Assembly: GCA_947493955.1 (NCBI GenBank)
Contig: CANLSQ010000003.1
Span: 62,001 to 126,000 of the forward strand
DNA: 64,000 bases
Direction of reading: 5' to 3'
Source of the DNA: an uncultured Sphingomonadaceae bacterium
GTDB lineage: Bacteria; Pseudomonadota; Alphaproteobacteria; Sphingomonadales; Sphingomonadaceae
Positions 1 through 9,273 of the stretch are shown here, piece by piece (the first letter of the stretch is position 1; each line of letters opens with the position of its first letter). The notes under the pieces are model-generated. The model had not been told where the DNA came from, ran no database searches, and was given only the letters and a program-made list of their open reading frames with translations. A program made the position numbers and the translations under genes.

Positions 1-1
1 G

Positions 2-1291
2 ACACTGGGCGGCACCTGCCTCAATGTTGGCTGCATCCCGTCCAAGGCGATGCTGCACGCGTCGGAGCTTTATCATGAAGCCCATAGCGGTGCCCTTGAG
101 AAATTCGGCATCAAGCTGACAGGTGCGAAACTGGATCTCAAACAGATGCACGCGGAAAAATCTAAGGCGGTCGACGAACTGACCGGCGGGATCGAATTTC
201 TGTTCAAGAAGAACAAGGTCGACTGGCTAAAGGGGCGCGGCGCGTTTGAAAGCGCGAATAGCGTCAAGATCGGCAACAAGACGGTCACCGCGAAAAACAT
301 CATCATCGCAACCGGGTCTTCGGTCACCCCGCTGCCGGGCGTCGATATCGACAATAGCAAACATGTCGTCGTCGACAGCACCGGTGCACTCGAACTGCCG
401 AAAGTGCCCAATCATATGGTCGTCATTGGCGGCGGCGTAATTGGTCTGGAACTGGGTAGCGTTTGGCTGCGTCTGGGTGCGAAAGTGACCGTCGTAGAAT
501 ATCTCGACAAGATCCTGCCCGGCATGGATGGCGATATTCGCAAAGATGCCGCCCGCATCTTCAAGAAACAGGGCTTTGACATCAAGACCGGAACCAAAGT
601 GACCGGGTGCACCGTTAAAGGCAAAAAAGCGACTCTGACCGTGGAACCAGCGAAGGGTGGCGATGCAGAAACCATCGAAGCGGATGCGATGCTGGTGGCG
701 ATTGGTCGTCGGCCCAATACCGATGGCCTTGCGCTCGATAAGGCAGGGGTGGAAATCAACAAACATGGTCAGATTGAAGTCGGCCATGATTTCCAGACTG
801 CGGTTAAAGGCGTATACGCCATTGGCGATGTCACCCCCGGTCCTATGCTTGCCCACAAAGCCGAAGACGAAGGCATCGCTGCCGCTGAATTCATAGCGGG
901 TCAGCAGGGTATCGTGAATCACGACCTGATTCCCGGCGTGGTCTACACCTATCCGGAAATTGCCAGCATCGGTAAGACTGAAGAAGAGGTCAAGGAAAGC
1001 GGTGTCGCCTACAAGGTCGGCAAATTCCCCTTTGCAGGCAACAGCCGCGCGAAGACCAATCGCGATACTGACGGCTATGTAAAAGTGATTGCCGACGCGG
1101 AAACGGATCGTGTGCTGGGTGCGCATATCATCTCTTCGCTCGCGGGAACTCTTGTCGCACAAGTCACGCAGGCGATGGAATTTGGCACAACTAGTGAAGA
1201 TATTGCCTACACCTGTCATGCCCATCCGACGCACAGCGAAGCGGTCAAGGAAGCAGCGATGGCGGTACAGGGCAAACCCATCCACATGTGA
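2..1291 (+). CDS. lpdA: Dihydrolipoyl dehydrogenase (E3), 5' end missing
   Basis: FAD-dependent E3 component of 2-oxoacid dehydrogenase complexes; it reoxidises dihydrolipoamide with NAD+. The reading frame is already open at base 2, so the FAD-binding N-terminus lies outside the window. The first visible residues hold the redox-active disulfide (GGTCLNVGCIPSK). A GGGVIGLELG Rossmann motif for NAD follows mid-protein, and the C-terminal dimerisation domain carries the catalytic His-Glu pair (HPTHSE). About 429 of the usual 465 residues are present. The next gene follows after 52 bp on the same strand but is functionally unrelated. E3 identity rather than glutathione reductase or MerA rests on the CLNVGC spacing and the C-terminal HPTHSE motif. 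Confidence 0.95.
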   Translation, partial: TLGGTCLNVGCIPSKAMLHASELYHEAHSGALEKFGIKLTGAKLDLKQMHAEKSKAVDELTGGIEFLFKKNKVDWLKGRGAFESANSVKIGNKTVTAKNIIIATGSSVTPLPGVDIDNSKHVVVDSTGALELPKVPNHMVVIGGGVIGLELGSVWLRLGAKVTVVEYLDKILPGMDGDIRKDAARIFKKQGFDIKTGTKVTGCTVKGKKATLTVEPAKGGDAETIEADAMLVAIGRRPNTDGLALDKAGVEINKHGQIEVGHDFQTAVKGVYAIGDVTPGPMLAHKAEDEGIAAAEFIAGQQGIVNHDLIPGVVYTYPEIASIGKTEEEVKESGVAYKVGKFPFAGNSRAKTNRDTDGYVKVIADAETDRVLGAHIISSLAGTLVAQVTQAMEFGTTSEDIAYTCHAHPTHSEAVKEAAMAVQGKPIHM

Positions 1292-1343
1292 TTTGACGGT
1301 ACCATTATTATCGGCGCATAATCTGTAGCGGAGAGAGAAAAAT

Positions 1344-2678
1344 ATGACGATCCCTTCCCTTACAGATCAGCCCGGCGCCATAGCTGTGGCAGCCGATATC
1401 GCGGCAGGAAAATTAACGGTAGTCGAAGCGGTAGAGGCTGCGATCAAGCGTATTGAAAAGCTGGACGGCCCAATAAATGCAGTTGTCGTGCGCGATTTTG
1501 AGCGTGCCCGGCAAGCCGCACGCGATGCCGATGCGCGGCTTGCAAAAGGCGACGAAAGCCCCTTGCTGGGCGTGCCGATGACGGTCAAGGAAAGTTTCAA
1601 CATTGCCGGACTGCCGACCAGCTGGGGAATTGAGGCGGCCGCCGGTAATATTGCCGACACAGATGCCATGGTGGTCCAGCGCCTCAAAGCCGCAGGCGCG
1701 ATCATCCTGGGGAAAACCAACGTACCACCCATGCTGGCCGACATGTTTTCCGAAAATGCGATCTATGGACGGACCAGCAACCCTCACGATTTGGGACGAT
1801 CGCCCGGCGGGTCATCCGGAGGCGGTGCCGCTGCTGTGGCCAGCGGGATGGTGGCACTGGAATATGGTTCGGACATTGGCGGTTCGATCCGCGTCCCGGC
1901 CCATTATTGCGGCATCTGGGGGCACAAGCCAACCTATGGTGTGGTGAGTGGTGACGGCCATTTCATGCCCGGTTTCGAAGAGGGCGCCTTCCGGCCGCTT
2001 TCGGTCGTCGGACCTTTAGCCCGCAACGCCGACGACCTGGAGTTGCTATTCGAATTGACCTTGGATCGACCTCTGCCCAAACAGTCAAAATCCTTAGGCA
2101 ATATGCGCATATTGCTGCTGACGGACCATCCTTGTGTAACCATGGGAGAAGGCATGCGACAGTGCATGGAAGCTGTGGTTGACCGGTTGGAGGATAGCGG
2201 AGCAGAGGTAGCGCGTTCCACGACATTGTTACCAGATCTGGAACAGCAGCATCGCGATTATCTGCATATGCTCAACATCATCATGATGGCGGGAGCGCCG
2301 CGACCTGACGGCACGGTGGTGACGGCGGCCGATTGGTTTGCTTTGCTGGATGCGCAGGCTCGCAACCAGCGGCGTTGGCGCGACTTGTTTGAAGAATATG
2401 ACCTCGTGATCGCTCCGCCATCCAGCATGCCGGCATTTCCGCACGACACCCGGCCGATGAAAGATCGGACGCTGTCGATTGACGGTGTAGATCATCCCGC
2501 TGCCGAACAGCTGGCCTGGTCCGGCCTAGTAACATTTCCGGGTCTGCCAGCGACAGTCCTGCCGATCGGGCAAGTTGATGGGCTGCCGGTCGGGATGCAG
2601 GTCATTGCTGATCGCTATCAGGATCATAAAGCCATAGCCGGCGCGCGTGAGATCGGCGCGCTGCTGGCCAGCGAATAG
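1344..2678 (+). CDS. Amidase signature family hydrolase
   Basis: Hydrolyses a C-N amide bond of unknown substrate, probably in the cytoplasm, since no signal peptide is visible. The amidase-signature Ser-cisSer-Lys triad is visible: Lys82 in GVPMTVKESF, the glycine/serine loop GRSPGGSSGG (cis-Ser about residue 157) and nucleophile Ser181 in GSDIGGSIRVP. The length of 444 residues is normal for the family. The start has an AGAGAGAAA ribosome-binding site just upstream. It could act on small amides or nitrile-derived amides. GatA is unlikely because no gatB/gatC neighbours are present. The PepSY gene begins 3 bp after its stop, so the two are probably cotranscribed. Confidence 0.88.
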   Translation: MTIPSLTDQPGAIAVAADIAAGKLTVVEAVEAAIKRIEKLDGPINAVVVRDFERARQAARDADARLAKGDESPLLGVPMTVKESFNIAGLPTSWGIEAAAGNIADTDAMVVQRLKAAGAIILGKTNVPPMLADMFSENAIYGRTSNPHDLGRSPGGSSGGGAAAVASGMVALEYGSDIGGSIRVPAHYCGIWGHKPTYGVVSGDGHFMPGFEEGAFRPLSVVGPLARNADDLELLFELTLDRPLPKQSKSLGNMRILLLTDHPCVTMGEGMRQCMEAVVDRLEDSGAEVARSTTLLPDLEQQHRDYLHMLNIIMMAGAPRPDGTVVTAADWFALLDAQARNQRRWRDLFEEYDLVIAPPSSMPAFPHDTRPMKDRTLSIDGVDHPAAEQLAWSGLVTFPGLPATVLPIGQVDGLPVGMQVIADRYQDHKAIAGAREIGALLASE

Positions 2679-2681
2679 CTG

Positions 2682-3359
2682 ATGCACGGAAGATTTTATC
2701 ACTGGCATGTCTGGCTTGGCTGGTTGATCGGTGTACCGATCATATTGTGGACTGCTTCTGGCCTGTTGATGGTGTCGCAGCCGATTGAAACCGTGCGCGG
2801 CAATCATTTGCGCAGCGAGCAGCCTGCGCTCGATCCGATCATCCCGGTGGCACCCGTTTTGGAAGGCCGAAAGGCCAAGGACCTGACCCTGCAGCAAAAT
2901 GTGCAGGGGCCGTTTTGGGTCATCAGCTATGCCGATGGCGGTAAAAGGCGGGCCGATGCCGTGACCGGAAAATTGCTGCCACCGATTGCTGCTGCTGAAG
3001 CCAGTGCGCTGGCTATCGCGGCCAGGTCGGATGTTACTGCAATACAGTCCGTTGCAAAATTTGCGGCAGACAAAGCGCCATTGGATTTGCGCCGGGATCG
3101 CCCGTCTTGGCAGGTTGTTTTCGAGGATGACGCCCGTTTCTATATCGATGCGGATACCGGGGAACTGCTCGCCGTCCGTACCAAATTCTGGCATGTATTC
3201 GATTTCATGTGGGGCCTGCATATCATGGATTTGCAAACCCGTGAGGATACCAGCCATCCGATCCTGATCGGGTCGGCTTTGCTGGCTCTGTTCAGTTCAA
3301 TACTAGGCTTCGTGCTGCTGTTCACGCGTGGTGCCCGCAAAAGACGGAAAAGCGTTTGA
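2682..3359 (+). CDS. PepSY domain membrane protein
   Basis: A 225-residue inner-membrane protein with one transmembrane helix near the N-terminus (about residues 8-30, WHVWLGWLIGVPIILWTASG) and one near the C-terminus (about 190-215), followed by a basic tail (RGARKRRKSV). The segment between them carries PepSY-like repeats (ITADTGELL-type motif at about 155-165, seen as YIDADTGELLAV). PepSY proteins often accompany iron or respiratory functions, but no partner is seen here. The gene begins 3 bp after the amidase stop and overlaps the following TRIC-family gene by 4 bp, indicating translational coupling. Confidence 0.75.
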   Translation: MHGRFYHWHVWLGWLIGVPIILWTASGLLMVSQPIETVRGNHLRSEQPALDPIIPVAPVLEGRKAKDLTLQQNVQGPFWVISYADGGKRRADAVTGKLLPPIAAAEASALAIAARSDVTAIQSVAKFAADKAPLDLRRDRPSWQVVFEDDARFYIDADTGELLAVRTKFWHVFDFMWGLHIMDLQTREDTSHPILIGSALLALFSSILGFVLLFTRGARKRRKSV

Positions 3360-3988
3360 ATAGCACGGTCCTTTACAACGCGCTGGGCTGGCTTGACCTG
3401 TTCGGCATTGCGGTCTTCGCGATATCAGGCGCTCTGGTTGCCGCGCGCAACGGGCAGACCTTGATCACCTTTGCGTTTTTCGCGCTTGTTACCGGGGTCG
3501 GCGGCGGTACCGTGCGCGACTTGCTCATCGGGGCTCCGGTTTTCTGGGTCCAGGACAGCCGTGTGCCGATCCTGTGTCTGGGTATTGCGCTGATTGTCTG
3601 GATCACGCCGGTTCGGATCTGGCGTCCGGCAGCCGTAGACTGGTTCGACGCCATCGGGCTGGCGGCTTACTCCGTCTTCGGTGCGGCCAAGGCGCTACAG
3701 CTCGGTATTGATCCGGTACCTGCGGCGATCATGGGGATTATCACCGCAGGTGTCGGCGGGGTCATCCGCGATCTGATTGCTGGGGAACCGTCTATCATCA
3801 TCCGGCCAGAACTTTATGTTACGGCGGGGGCCTTGTCAGCCTTTGCGTTTGTTGGCCTTGCGCAGACTGGCATACCCGGGATCATCGCTGCCTTGATCGC
3901 TTTTGCTGCAGGTTTTGCCTTGCGCGCTTTGGCTATCGTGAAGGGATTGTCCCTGCCGTCCTATCGCGGAGCCGAGGACAGCGAATAG
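3356..3988 (+). CDS. Trimeric intracellular cation channel family (UPF0126/YadS-like)
   Basis: A 210-residue polytopic membrane protein with about seven hydrophobic helices and the internally duplicated glycine-rich signature of the family: GVGGGTVRDLLIG at about residue 50 and GVGGVIRDLIAGEP at about 135. Prokaryotic homologues form K+-selective channels; others in the family have been linked to glycine transport. The start codon is TTG, overlapping the upstream TGA by 4 bp. Its last 28 bp overlap convergently with the 3' end of sppA on the other strand. Confidence 0.85.
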   Translation: MNSTVLYNALGWLDLFGIAVFAISGALVAARNGQTLITFAFFALVTGVGGGTVRDLLIGAPVFWVQDSRVPILCLGIALIVWITPVRIWRPAAVDWFDAIGLAAYSVFGAAKALQLGIDPVPAAIMGIITAGVGGVIRDLIAGEPSIIIRPELYVTAGALSAFAFVGLAQTGIPGIIAALIAFAAGFALRALAIVKGLSLPSYRGAEDSE

Positions 3989-5847
3989 CTTTTCAGCAAA
4001 TCGAAAAAGGCAGGTGTCTGATGATGCACTCTGGGGCTGACTCCGCTACATTCCAGACATAACGCCATCACATCTTCACGTGCCATCAAACCGCGAGCGG
4101 TCTGTAATGCTTGGGCAAAACTCGCCTTTTGTTGCCGCGCAACCCAACCGACCATGCCAGTGACCGGTTTGGCTCTGGCTTCCCCAAAGGGTGTTCCTCC
4201 AAGCGGAAGCCATTTGAACACGGGTGCCTCCTCAAGATATTTCGCGTGATAGTCGCCTTCCTCAAGCCCGGCGCGTTTCGCTGCTTCGGCGAGCGCTTCT
4301 TTCATCCCGCCAAAACTGTCTACCAGTCCCAGTTGCCGAGCTGTGCCGCCGTCCCAGACGCGGCCCTGACCAATAGTATCAACCTCTGCGTTGGTCTTGC
4401 CGCGCGCCTTTCCTACGAGGCTGAGGAAATCCTCATAGCTATGCTCTACTCCGGATTGCAGGACAGTGTTGAGATCTTCGCTGAAACCGCCAACAAAATC
4501 CGGTTCCCCGGACAGTGGAGTCGTTTGCACGCCATCTGTGGTCACTCCCCATCTGCCCAGCGCCTTCTCAAAACTCGGCAGCACGGCAAAAACACCAATG
4601 GACCCGGTGATCGTGTCCGGTTCGGCCATGATGTGATCGCCTGCCGCGGCAATCCAATAGCCACCGCTGGCCGCGACGTCGCCCATGGAGATAATAATGG
4701 GAATTTCGGCTTTCTTGATATCGGTAAGCGCCAGGCGGATTTCTTCGCTGGCGAAAGCGGAGCCTCCAGGGGAGTTCACCCGCACCACCAATGCTTTTAT
4801 CTGTTTCTCTTCGAGTGCTTTGTAAATCTGTTCGGCAATCCGGCCGCTGGCGGCAATGCCGGGTCCAGCGTTTCCGCTGACAATTTCTCCGGCGACGGTG
4901 ATGACACCAATTGCGTCACCGCTGCTGCCTTCGGGATTGGCGGCGACGAAATCGTCATAGTCAATGCTTTTGAAACTGTCCGGAGACGGCTTTGTGTCTT
5001 CCCCAACTTTTTCAGCAACGTAGCGGCCAAAGGCAACCCGGTCGCCGATTTTGTCGACCAGCTTTTGCTCGACTGCGATCTTAGTATAGTCGCCTCCGGC
5101 GGTCTTGATAAGCGTTGCCGGATCATTGGCATAGGGCTCAATCATGGCTTGTGGGCGCGCCTTTTTTACTTCCGCCAACCAACTGTCCCACAGGACGGAA
5201 TAAAGCGCTGCGGATGCCTCTTTCGCTTCAGGGGACTGGTTGTCGCGCATATAGGGTTCCACCGCGCTCTTATACGTGCCGACACGGTAGATATTGGCGG
5301 TGATGCCCAGCTGATCGATCAGATTTTTGTAGTAAAGCCTGTTACCACCGGGGCCGGCAAAGACAATACCGCCCATCGGGTCCATCCAGATTTCATCAGC
5401 ATGGGCCGCCAGTTGATAACTGTCATCACTGTAGAAATTGGCATAGGCATAAATTGGTTTTTCGGCCAATTTGACCTGCTCAAGTGCCTCGCTTACGGCG
5501 TTGAGGCTGGTTTGTCCGGCGCCCATGAAAGTGCTGAGGTCAAGAACCACGGCTTTCACCCGGTCATCTTCGGCCGCGGCATCAATCGCTCGAACCACAT
5601 CCCGCAACCGATATTCGCGCACGGTATTCTCATTATTCGTGAACATGGCTGTAAAATCCTGCTGTGCAGGTTGTTCGACAATGACACCATTGAAATCGAG
5701 GAGTAGTGCGCCGTCATTAATTGCTGCCACATTGGGCCGTACCGAAAGAGCCGCATAAAGGACAGCGAAGAACAGCAACATTGCGATCAGGACCAAAGCG
5801 TCTTTGATCGCTACCAGAAATTTCCAAGCTGCACGGGCAAACTGCAT
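3961..5847 (-). CDS. sppA: Signal peptide peptidase SppA, long (67K) type
   Basis: Membrane-anchored serine protease of the inner membrane that degrades cleaved signal peptides. An N-terminal transmembrane anchor (about residues 12-35) is followed by two tandem SppA/ClpP-like domains. The catalytic lysine lies in the first domain (RVGTYKSAVEPY) and the catalytic serine in the second (GDVAASGGYW), preceded by the oxyanion-region motif NSPGGS. The length of about 628 residues matches the double-domain enzymes. I place the start at ATG 5847 because a GGAG lies about 10 bases upstream; the frame also allows ATG 5856 and TTG 5865. The 3' end overlaps the TRIC gene tail to tail by 28 bp. Confidence 0.92.
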   Translation of the reverse strand: MQFARAAWKFLVAIKDALVLIAMLLFFAVLYAALSVRPNVAAINDGALLLDFNGVIVEQPAQQDFTAMFTNNENTVREYRLRDVVRAIDAAAEDDRVKAVVLDLSTFMGAGQTSLNAVSEALEQVKLAEKPIYAYANFYSDDSYQLAAHADEIWMDPMGGIVFAGPGGNRLYYKNLIDQLGITANIYRVGTYKSAVEPYMRDNQSPEAKEASAALYSVLWDSWLAEVKKARPQAMIEPYANDPATLIKTAGGDYTKIAVEQKLVDKIGDRVAFGRYVAEKVGEDTKPSPDSFKSIDYDDFVAANPEGSSGDAIGVITVAGEIVSGNAGPGIAASGRIAEQIYKALEEKQIKALVVRVNSPGGSAFASEEIRLALTDIKKAEIPIIISMGDVAASGGYWIAAAGDHIMAEPDTITGSIGVFAVLPSFEKALGRWGVTTDGVQTTPLSGEPDFVGGFSEDLNTVLQSGVEHSYEDFLSLVGKARGKTNAEVDTIGQGRVWDGGTARQLGLVDSFGGMKEALAEAAKRAGLEEGDYHAKYLEEAPVFKWLPLGGTPFGEARAKPVTGMVGWVARQQKASFAQALQTARGLMAREDVMALCLECSGVSPRVHHQTPAFFDLLKSYSLSSAPR

Positions 5848-5866
5848 TGTCGTCATTCTCCACAAG

Positions 5867-5900
5867 AAAGGCGGCTGATCATCGCTGACCGCCGCCTTTT
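5867..5900 (-). terminator. Hairpin terminator at the end of the bufferin/sigF-nrsF operon
   Basis: Inverted repeat AAAGGCGGC (5867-5875) against GCCGCCTTT (5891-5899). Read on the minus strand, a nine-pair GC-rich stem closes with TTTCTT. It lies 23 bp past the nrsF stop and immediately upstream of the sppA start region, so it probably isolates sppA from the upstream operon. Confidence 0.65.
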
Positions 5901-5922
5901 ATATGGTTATGCCTGCCGGAAA

Positions 5923-6573
5923 TTACCAGCGGATAAGATGCGGTACAATAAATCTTCCGATCAGAGCACTGACCAGTACCGGCAGGGTGAACCATAATCC
6001 GATATAGTAAATGTCGTTAAACGGGCAGAAAATATTATAAGCAGCCGCTCCCAGAGCGCCGGATGCGATGCCGACCAGCCAGCCAGCGCGTTCCGGAGAG
6101 GTCGGCGCGCCTTGGCGTAACCAGGTGGTCAAACCGCCGCCAATGACCAATGCTGACATCATGCTGACCGTCAGGCAGCGCAGACCTTCAGTGGGTCGCA
6201 ACGCTTCTACTGGCGGCATGTTGATCGCGCTCATGATAGCCGCTGTCAGCGGGAATAGAGCTGCCGTAACCAGTGCCCAAATCCAACCGCGATTAAGATT
6301 GCCAACACCGGGTCGAGCCATATTGGCCGCTGCAAAAGCCGTTGCAATACCAAGCATCAAGAGCACGCCGCTGCGCAGGAAGAACATCTGATGAGCCATG
6401 CCCATCGCCAGATCACCGCGTACGCCTAAAAAGAAGGCGACACTGGAAGAGACGGCCAACATCAGGATCGCTGTCACCGCCATACCGCCTGAGGGTTTCA
6501 GAGTACGGACCGGTGCAAGATCATCGACCAGGTCATCGATCAGGCTATTTGCTACTTCACTCATTTCATTCAC
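5923..6573 (-). CDS. nrsF: NrsF family anti-sigma factor (DUF1109)
   Basis: A 216-residue inner-membrane protein with about six transmembrane helices that, by family knowledge, holds its cognate ECF sigma factor inactive until heavy metal is sensed. Two cysteines in periplasm-facing positions are visible, Cys133 (GLRCL) and Cys183 (NIFCPFND). They match the two conserved cysteines reported as important for Caulobacter NrsF. The start codon overlaps the end of the sigma-factor gene by 8 bp, the normal arrangement for a sigma/anti-sigma pair. The short N-terminal cytoplasmic segment (about residues 1-28) would be the sigma-binding part; that is inference. Confidence 0.9.
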   Translation of the reverse strand: MNEMSEVANSLIDDLVDDLAPVRTLKPSGGMAVTAILMLAVSSSVAFFLGVRGDLAMGMAHQMFFLRSGVLLMLGIATAFAAANMARPGVGNLNRGWIWALVTAALFPLTAAIMSAINMPPVEALRPTEGLRCLTVSMMSALVIGGGLTTWLRQGAPTSPERAGWLVGIASGALGAAAYNIFCPFNDIYYIGLWFTLPVLVSALIGRFIVPHLIRW

Positions 6574-7090
6574 TCTCGATAAGGGCGCTCATTTTTTTGA
6601 GCCCCCGATGGATGTTTACTTTCACCAGTGATTCCGACTGGCCGGTTTTTGCCGCGGCTTCGGCAATGCTTAGTCCCTCAATTTTTACCATGGCGATAAC
6701 ATCGGCCTGTTTATCAGGGATCATTCCCAATAAACGTTCCAAGCTCACCTTGGCGGTTACGTCCTCATCCTGTGGATCGGCAACCAGTTCTTCATTCAGT
6801 TCGCCATGCTCGTGGCGATAGATTTTGCGCAGGCCGTCAATCCAGCGATAACGTCCGATGGCGGCGAGCCAAGGCAAGAACGCTTTGGTAGGATCATAGC
6901 TGGCCCGCTTTTTGTGCAGCGAGATTAGCGTTTCCTGCACCAGGTCATCGACTTCCGCCGGATTGATCTTGCGCGCATAATAGCGCCGCAGCCATTTTTC
7001 GCACTCGGTCAGCAGACTGGCATAGCATTGCTTGTCGCCGCCCTGCGCCTTGACCATTAAATGGCGCAATGTTTCTTCATTGGCGATCAT
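6566..7090 (-). CDS. sigF: ECF RNA polymerase sigma factor, SigF/ECF16-like
   Basis: A 174-residue sigma-70 family factor with region 2 (DDLVQETLISLHKK through PWLAAIGRYRWIDGLRK, about residues 48-95) and region 4 (about 115-168, ending VKVNIHRGLKKM), and nothing else, as in ECF factors. Assignment to the Caulobacter SigF type rests on the overlapping DUF1109/NrsF partner and on the upstream DUF2282-DUF692-DUF2063-DoxX genes, the known SigF targets. It sits 24 bp after doxX on the same strand, so transcription from the operon promoter would give positive autoregulation. Confidence 0.9.
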   Translation of the reverse strand: MIANEETLRHLMVKAQGGDKQCYASLLTECEKWLRRYYARKINPAEVDDLVQETLISLHKKRASYDPTKAFLPWLAAIGRYRWIDGLRKIYRHEHGELNEELVADPQDEDVTAKVSLERLLGMIPDKQADVIAMVKIEGLSIAEAAAKTGQSESLVKVNIHRGLKKMSALIESE

Positions 7091-7114
7091 GACTACTCTC
7101 CCCGGCTTCCCAGC

Positions 7115-7555
7115 TTAGCCCAGTTTCCCGCCGACCAGCTTGTCGAGAGAGAATAGGCCGCCGCCACGCGTAATCAGGACCAGCGCCAAGGCTACCCAGA
7201 TAATATGCACGGACCACCAGGCTTCAGGATAGACGAAAAACTGGATGACCAAGGTCATGACTAGCAGCCCGGCCGCGCCAAAGCGGGTTGCAAGGCCCAA
7301 TACGAGTAGAATCGGGAAGAAATGCTCGGCATAGGTAGCGATCAAACCGGTGATCTCGGGAAAAGGCATGCCATATTCATCACGGAACAGATCGACGGTC
7401 AGTTCTTTCATCGTCAGAAAGCTGCCATCTTCGACCTTTGTGCGGGCAGAGCGCCAGAATATGCCAGCCAGTGCCACGCGGGCAAAGAGGAGCGCGATCG
7501 CTTCTGGAAAAGCGCCGCTTACTAGACCAATTGCTTTTTTAATCAGGTTCATCAT
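7115..7555 (-). CDS. DoxX family membrane protein of the bufferin operon
   Basis: A 146-residue protein with four predicted transmembrane helices, typical of the DoxX superfamily (motifs AIALLFARVALAGIFWRSARTK and ATYAEHFFPILLVLGLATR). DoxX proteins commonly sit beside DUF692/DUF2063/DUF2282 genes, and their role there is not established; quinone-linked redox support or membrane retention of a metal-peptide complex are possibilities. It lies between the bufC-like gene (25 bp upstream) and the sigma factor (24 bp downstream) and must be part of the same transcript. Confidence 0.85.
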   Translation of the reverse strand: MMNLIKKAIGLVSGAFPEAIALLFARVALAGIFWRSARTKVEDGSFLTMKELTVDLFRDEYGMPFPEITGLIATYAEHFFPILLVLGLATRFGAAGLLVMTLVIQFFVYPEAWWSVHIIWVALALVLITRGGGLFSLDKLVGGKLG

Positions 7556-7580
7556 TTCGGTTACCCCGTTAAATCATTCA

Positions 7581-8303
7581 TTATATTCTTATTATCACGC
7601 CGCTTTGGATCAGCTTTATGATCCTCTCCATTGCAGTGTCTTCACCATCCAGTTCGATGGCTGCTGCCAAAAGGTTACCCATTGTTGAAATATTTGCAAT
7701 TTTTTCCGCAATATCGTGTTCTAACTGGGTGAGCGGGTGAAATAGGACTTCAGCTTCTGGGCGCGCGACCATCAGTGCATCAGGCGTGCCATCTCCTAAT
7801 TCTGCCAGCTCCGGCGAAAGTACTCCGGTCAGGTTGACCAACCTCATTGCGGGATGCGAGCCGATCTCAAGGCCGAGAAGGCTTTCTTCATCCAGTGTCG
7901 CAATGTCATTAAGCGCAAGCGGCGCAGCCTCGGCGCTATGGTAGCTTTTGATCCACGCCCATTCTATCCGGGCCAGATCCACTTCGGTTTCGCTGAACCC
8001 CTGTTTTGCGAGAAAATCCCCAAAATCTGCGGCGATACTGTTCATGTCACAGGTCAGGATGTGGTCCTGCTCGATATAGTCTCGAGAAATGGCGTGAAAA
8101 GGCTCATGTCCCATATGCTCGTGCAATTTGGGATAGGCGTTTTCAAGCGCGACGAGCCGTGCATGGGAAACAGTATTGGCATGAGCCTTCAGGCCCAGAA
8201 GCGCGCGATCCGCACTTTCACTGAACAGGTCATCAGGAAAATGGGCCGGGCCTTTTTGCAGGCAGGCGATGAAGCGGGACTGGCCGTCAGCTAGCGAGGG
8301 CAT
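7581..8303 (-). CDS. bufC: BufC-like DUF2063 partner of the MNIO enzyme
   Basis: A DUF2063-family protein of about 240 residues. The N-terminal helical DNA-binding-like domain (about residues 1-95, with the FHAISRDYI stretch) is followed by a second domain carrying the VNLTGVLSPELAEL segment. In MNIO systems such a partner binds the precursor peptide and presents it to the DUF692 oxidase. I choose ATG 8303 (MPSLADGQ), which overlaps the end of bufB by 17 bp; the frame extends to an ATG at 8324. The tight overlap supports translational coupling and a complex with BufB. Confidence 0.88.
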   Translation of the reverse strand: MPSLADGQSRFIACLQKGPAHFPDDLFSESADRALLGLKAHANTVSHARLVALENAYPKLHEHMGHEPFHAISRDYIEQDHILTCDMNSIAADFGDFLAKQGFSETEVDLARIEWAWIKSYHSAEAAPLALNDIATLDEESLLGLEIGSHPAMRLVNLTGVLSPELAELGDGTPDALMVARPEAEVLFHPLTQLEHDIAEKIANISTMGNLLAAAIELDGEDTAMERIIKLIQSGVIIRI

Positions 8304-9216
8304 GCTGTTTATCGTCCAAGACATGGCTGTTCAGCACCGTTTCAACTTTTGAAACTTCTGCCATTAACACGCTATATTCGGGAATATCCGTGTCCCATTC
8401 AATCAATGTGGGCTTGGGCCCAGCGCGTTTGATGAAGCGTTCATACAGCCGCCAGGTGATATTGCTGACAATCGAGCCATGATCGTCGATCAGCAATGGA
8501 CCATCGTCATGCTCTTCGCGTGCATGGCCAGCAAGATGCATTTCCCCGACAATATCCGGATCAATGGCATCTATATAGGCCTCCATATCCAGCCCGACAT
8601 TAGTAGCGGTGACTTCGACATTATTGACATCAAATAGTAGGCCGCAGCCAGACTTTTTGCAAAGGGCCGAGATGAAGTCAGTCTCGCTCATCGCGTCATC
8701 ACGGTAGCTGAGATAGCGCGACGGGTTTTCGACCAATATGGGCCGTTTTAGCCGGTCCTGCACCTTGCTAATCTCTGCGGCGAAATGATTGAGTGCTTCT
8801 TCTGTATAGGGAAGGGGGAGCAGATCGGGATAGCGATCATGGGCGTTACCGCTCCAGCTCAGATGATCGGAAACCATGGCTGGTTGGTAGCGATTACAAA
8901 GATCGGCAATTTTATCGAGATCATATTGGTTCAGACCATCAGCTGAGCCAAGCGAAAGTCCGACACTGTGAAAGCTCAAAGGATAGTCTTCGGCGATGGC
9001 GGTCAGCCAACGATGTAGCGGGCCGCCATCACCGAAGTAATTCTGCGGATGTACCTCGACCCATCCGGGTTTTTTTGATCCGACTTCTTCGGACAATACA
9101 TCATTATAATGTACTGACTTCAAACCTATGCCACCTGATGGAGGGAGGGAGTGAGGCACAGGCGTCTTCATAACGGACAGACCAAAATTTGAGGTTTGAG
9201 TAAAGGTGGCATCCAC
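8287..9216 (-). CDS. bufB: BufB-like MNIO (DUF692) peptide-modifying oxidase
   Basis: Member of the multinuclear non-heme iron-dependent oxidative enzymes, the MbnB superfamily, with a TIM-barrel fold. Candidate iron ligands are all visible: His83 (LSFHSVGLS), His118 (VSDHLSW), Glu163 (LVENPS), Asp196/Asn198 (LFDVNN), Glu225, His227 and His231 (GEMHLAGH), and Glu273 (LIEWDT), numbering from the GTG at 9216. It would convert cysteines of the BufA precursor to thiooxazole-type heterocycles; that chemistry is known for bufferins and inferred here. The frame opens with GTG 9216, but ATG 9171 (MKTPVP) is an equally plausible start and gives a length nearer the family norm. Confidence 0.93.
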   Translation of the reverse strand: MDATFTQTSNFGLSVMKTPVPHSLPPSGGIGLKSVHYNDVLSEEVGSKKPGWVEVHPQNYFGDGGPLHRWLTAIAEDYPLSFHSVGLSLGSADGLNQYDLDKIADLCNRYQPAMVSDHLSWSGNAHDRYPDLLPLPYTEEALNHFAAEISKVQDRLKRPILVENPSRYLSYRDDAMSETDFISALCKKSGCGLLFDVNNVEVTATNVGLDMEAYIDAIDPDIVGEMHLAGHAREEHDDGPLLIDDHGSIVSNITWRLYERFIKRAGPKPTLIEWDTDIPEYSVLMAEVSKVETVLNSHVLDDKQHALAS

Positions 9217-9273
9217 AAAACTTAGCGTAGAATCACGTTTTGCGCCAGAGGCTTGAACGTGATTGAAGGTGGT

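Noticed and set aside
227-1285. A 352-codon minus-strand frame under lpdA
   Set aside because: It is the antisense of lpdA and lacks any protein feature.
4111-5706. A 531-codon plus-strand frame over sppA
   Set aside because: It is antisense to a clear sppA gene and its translation has no domain, signal or motif.
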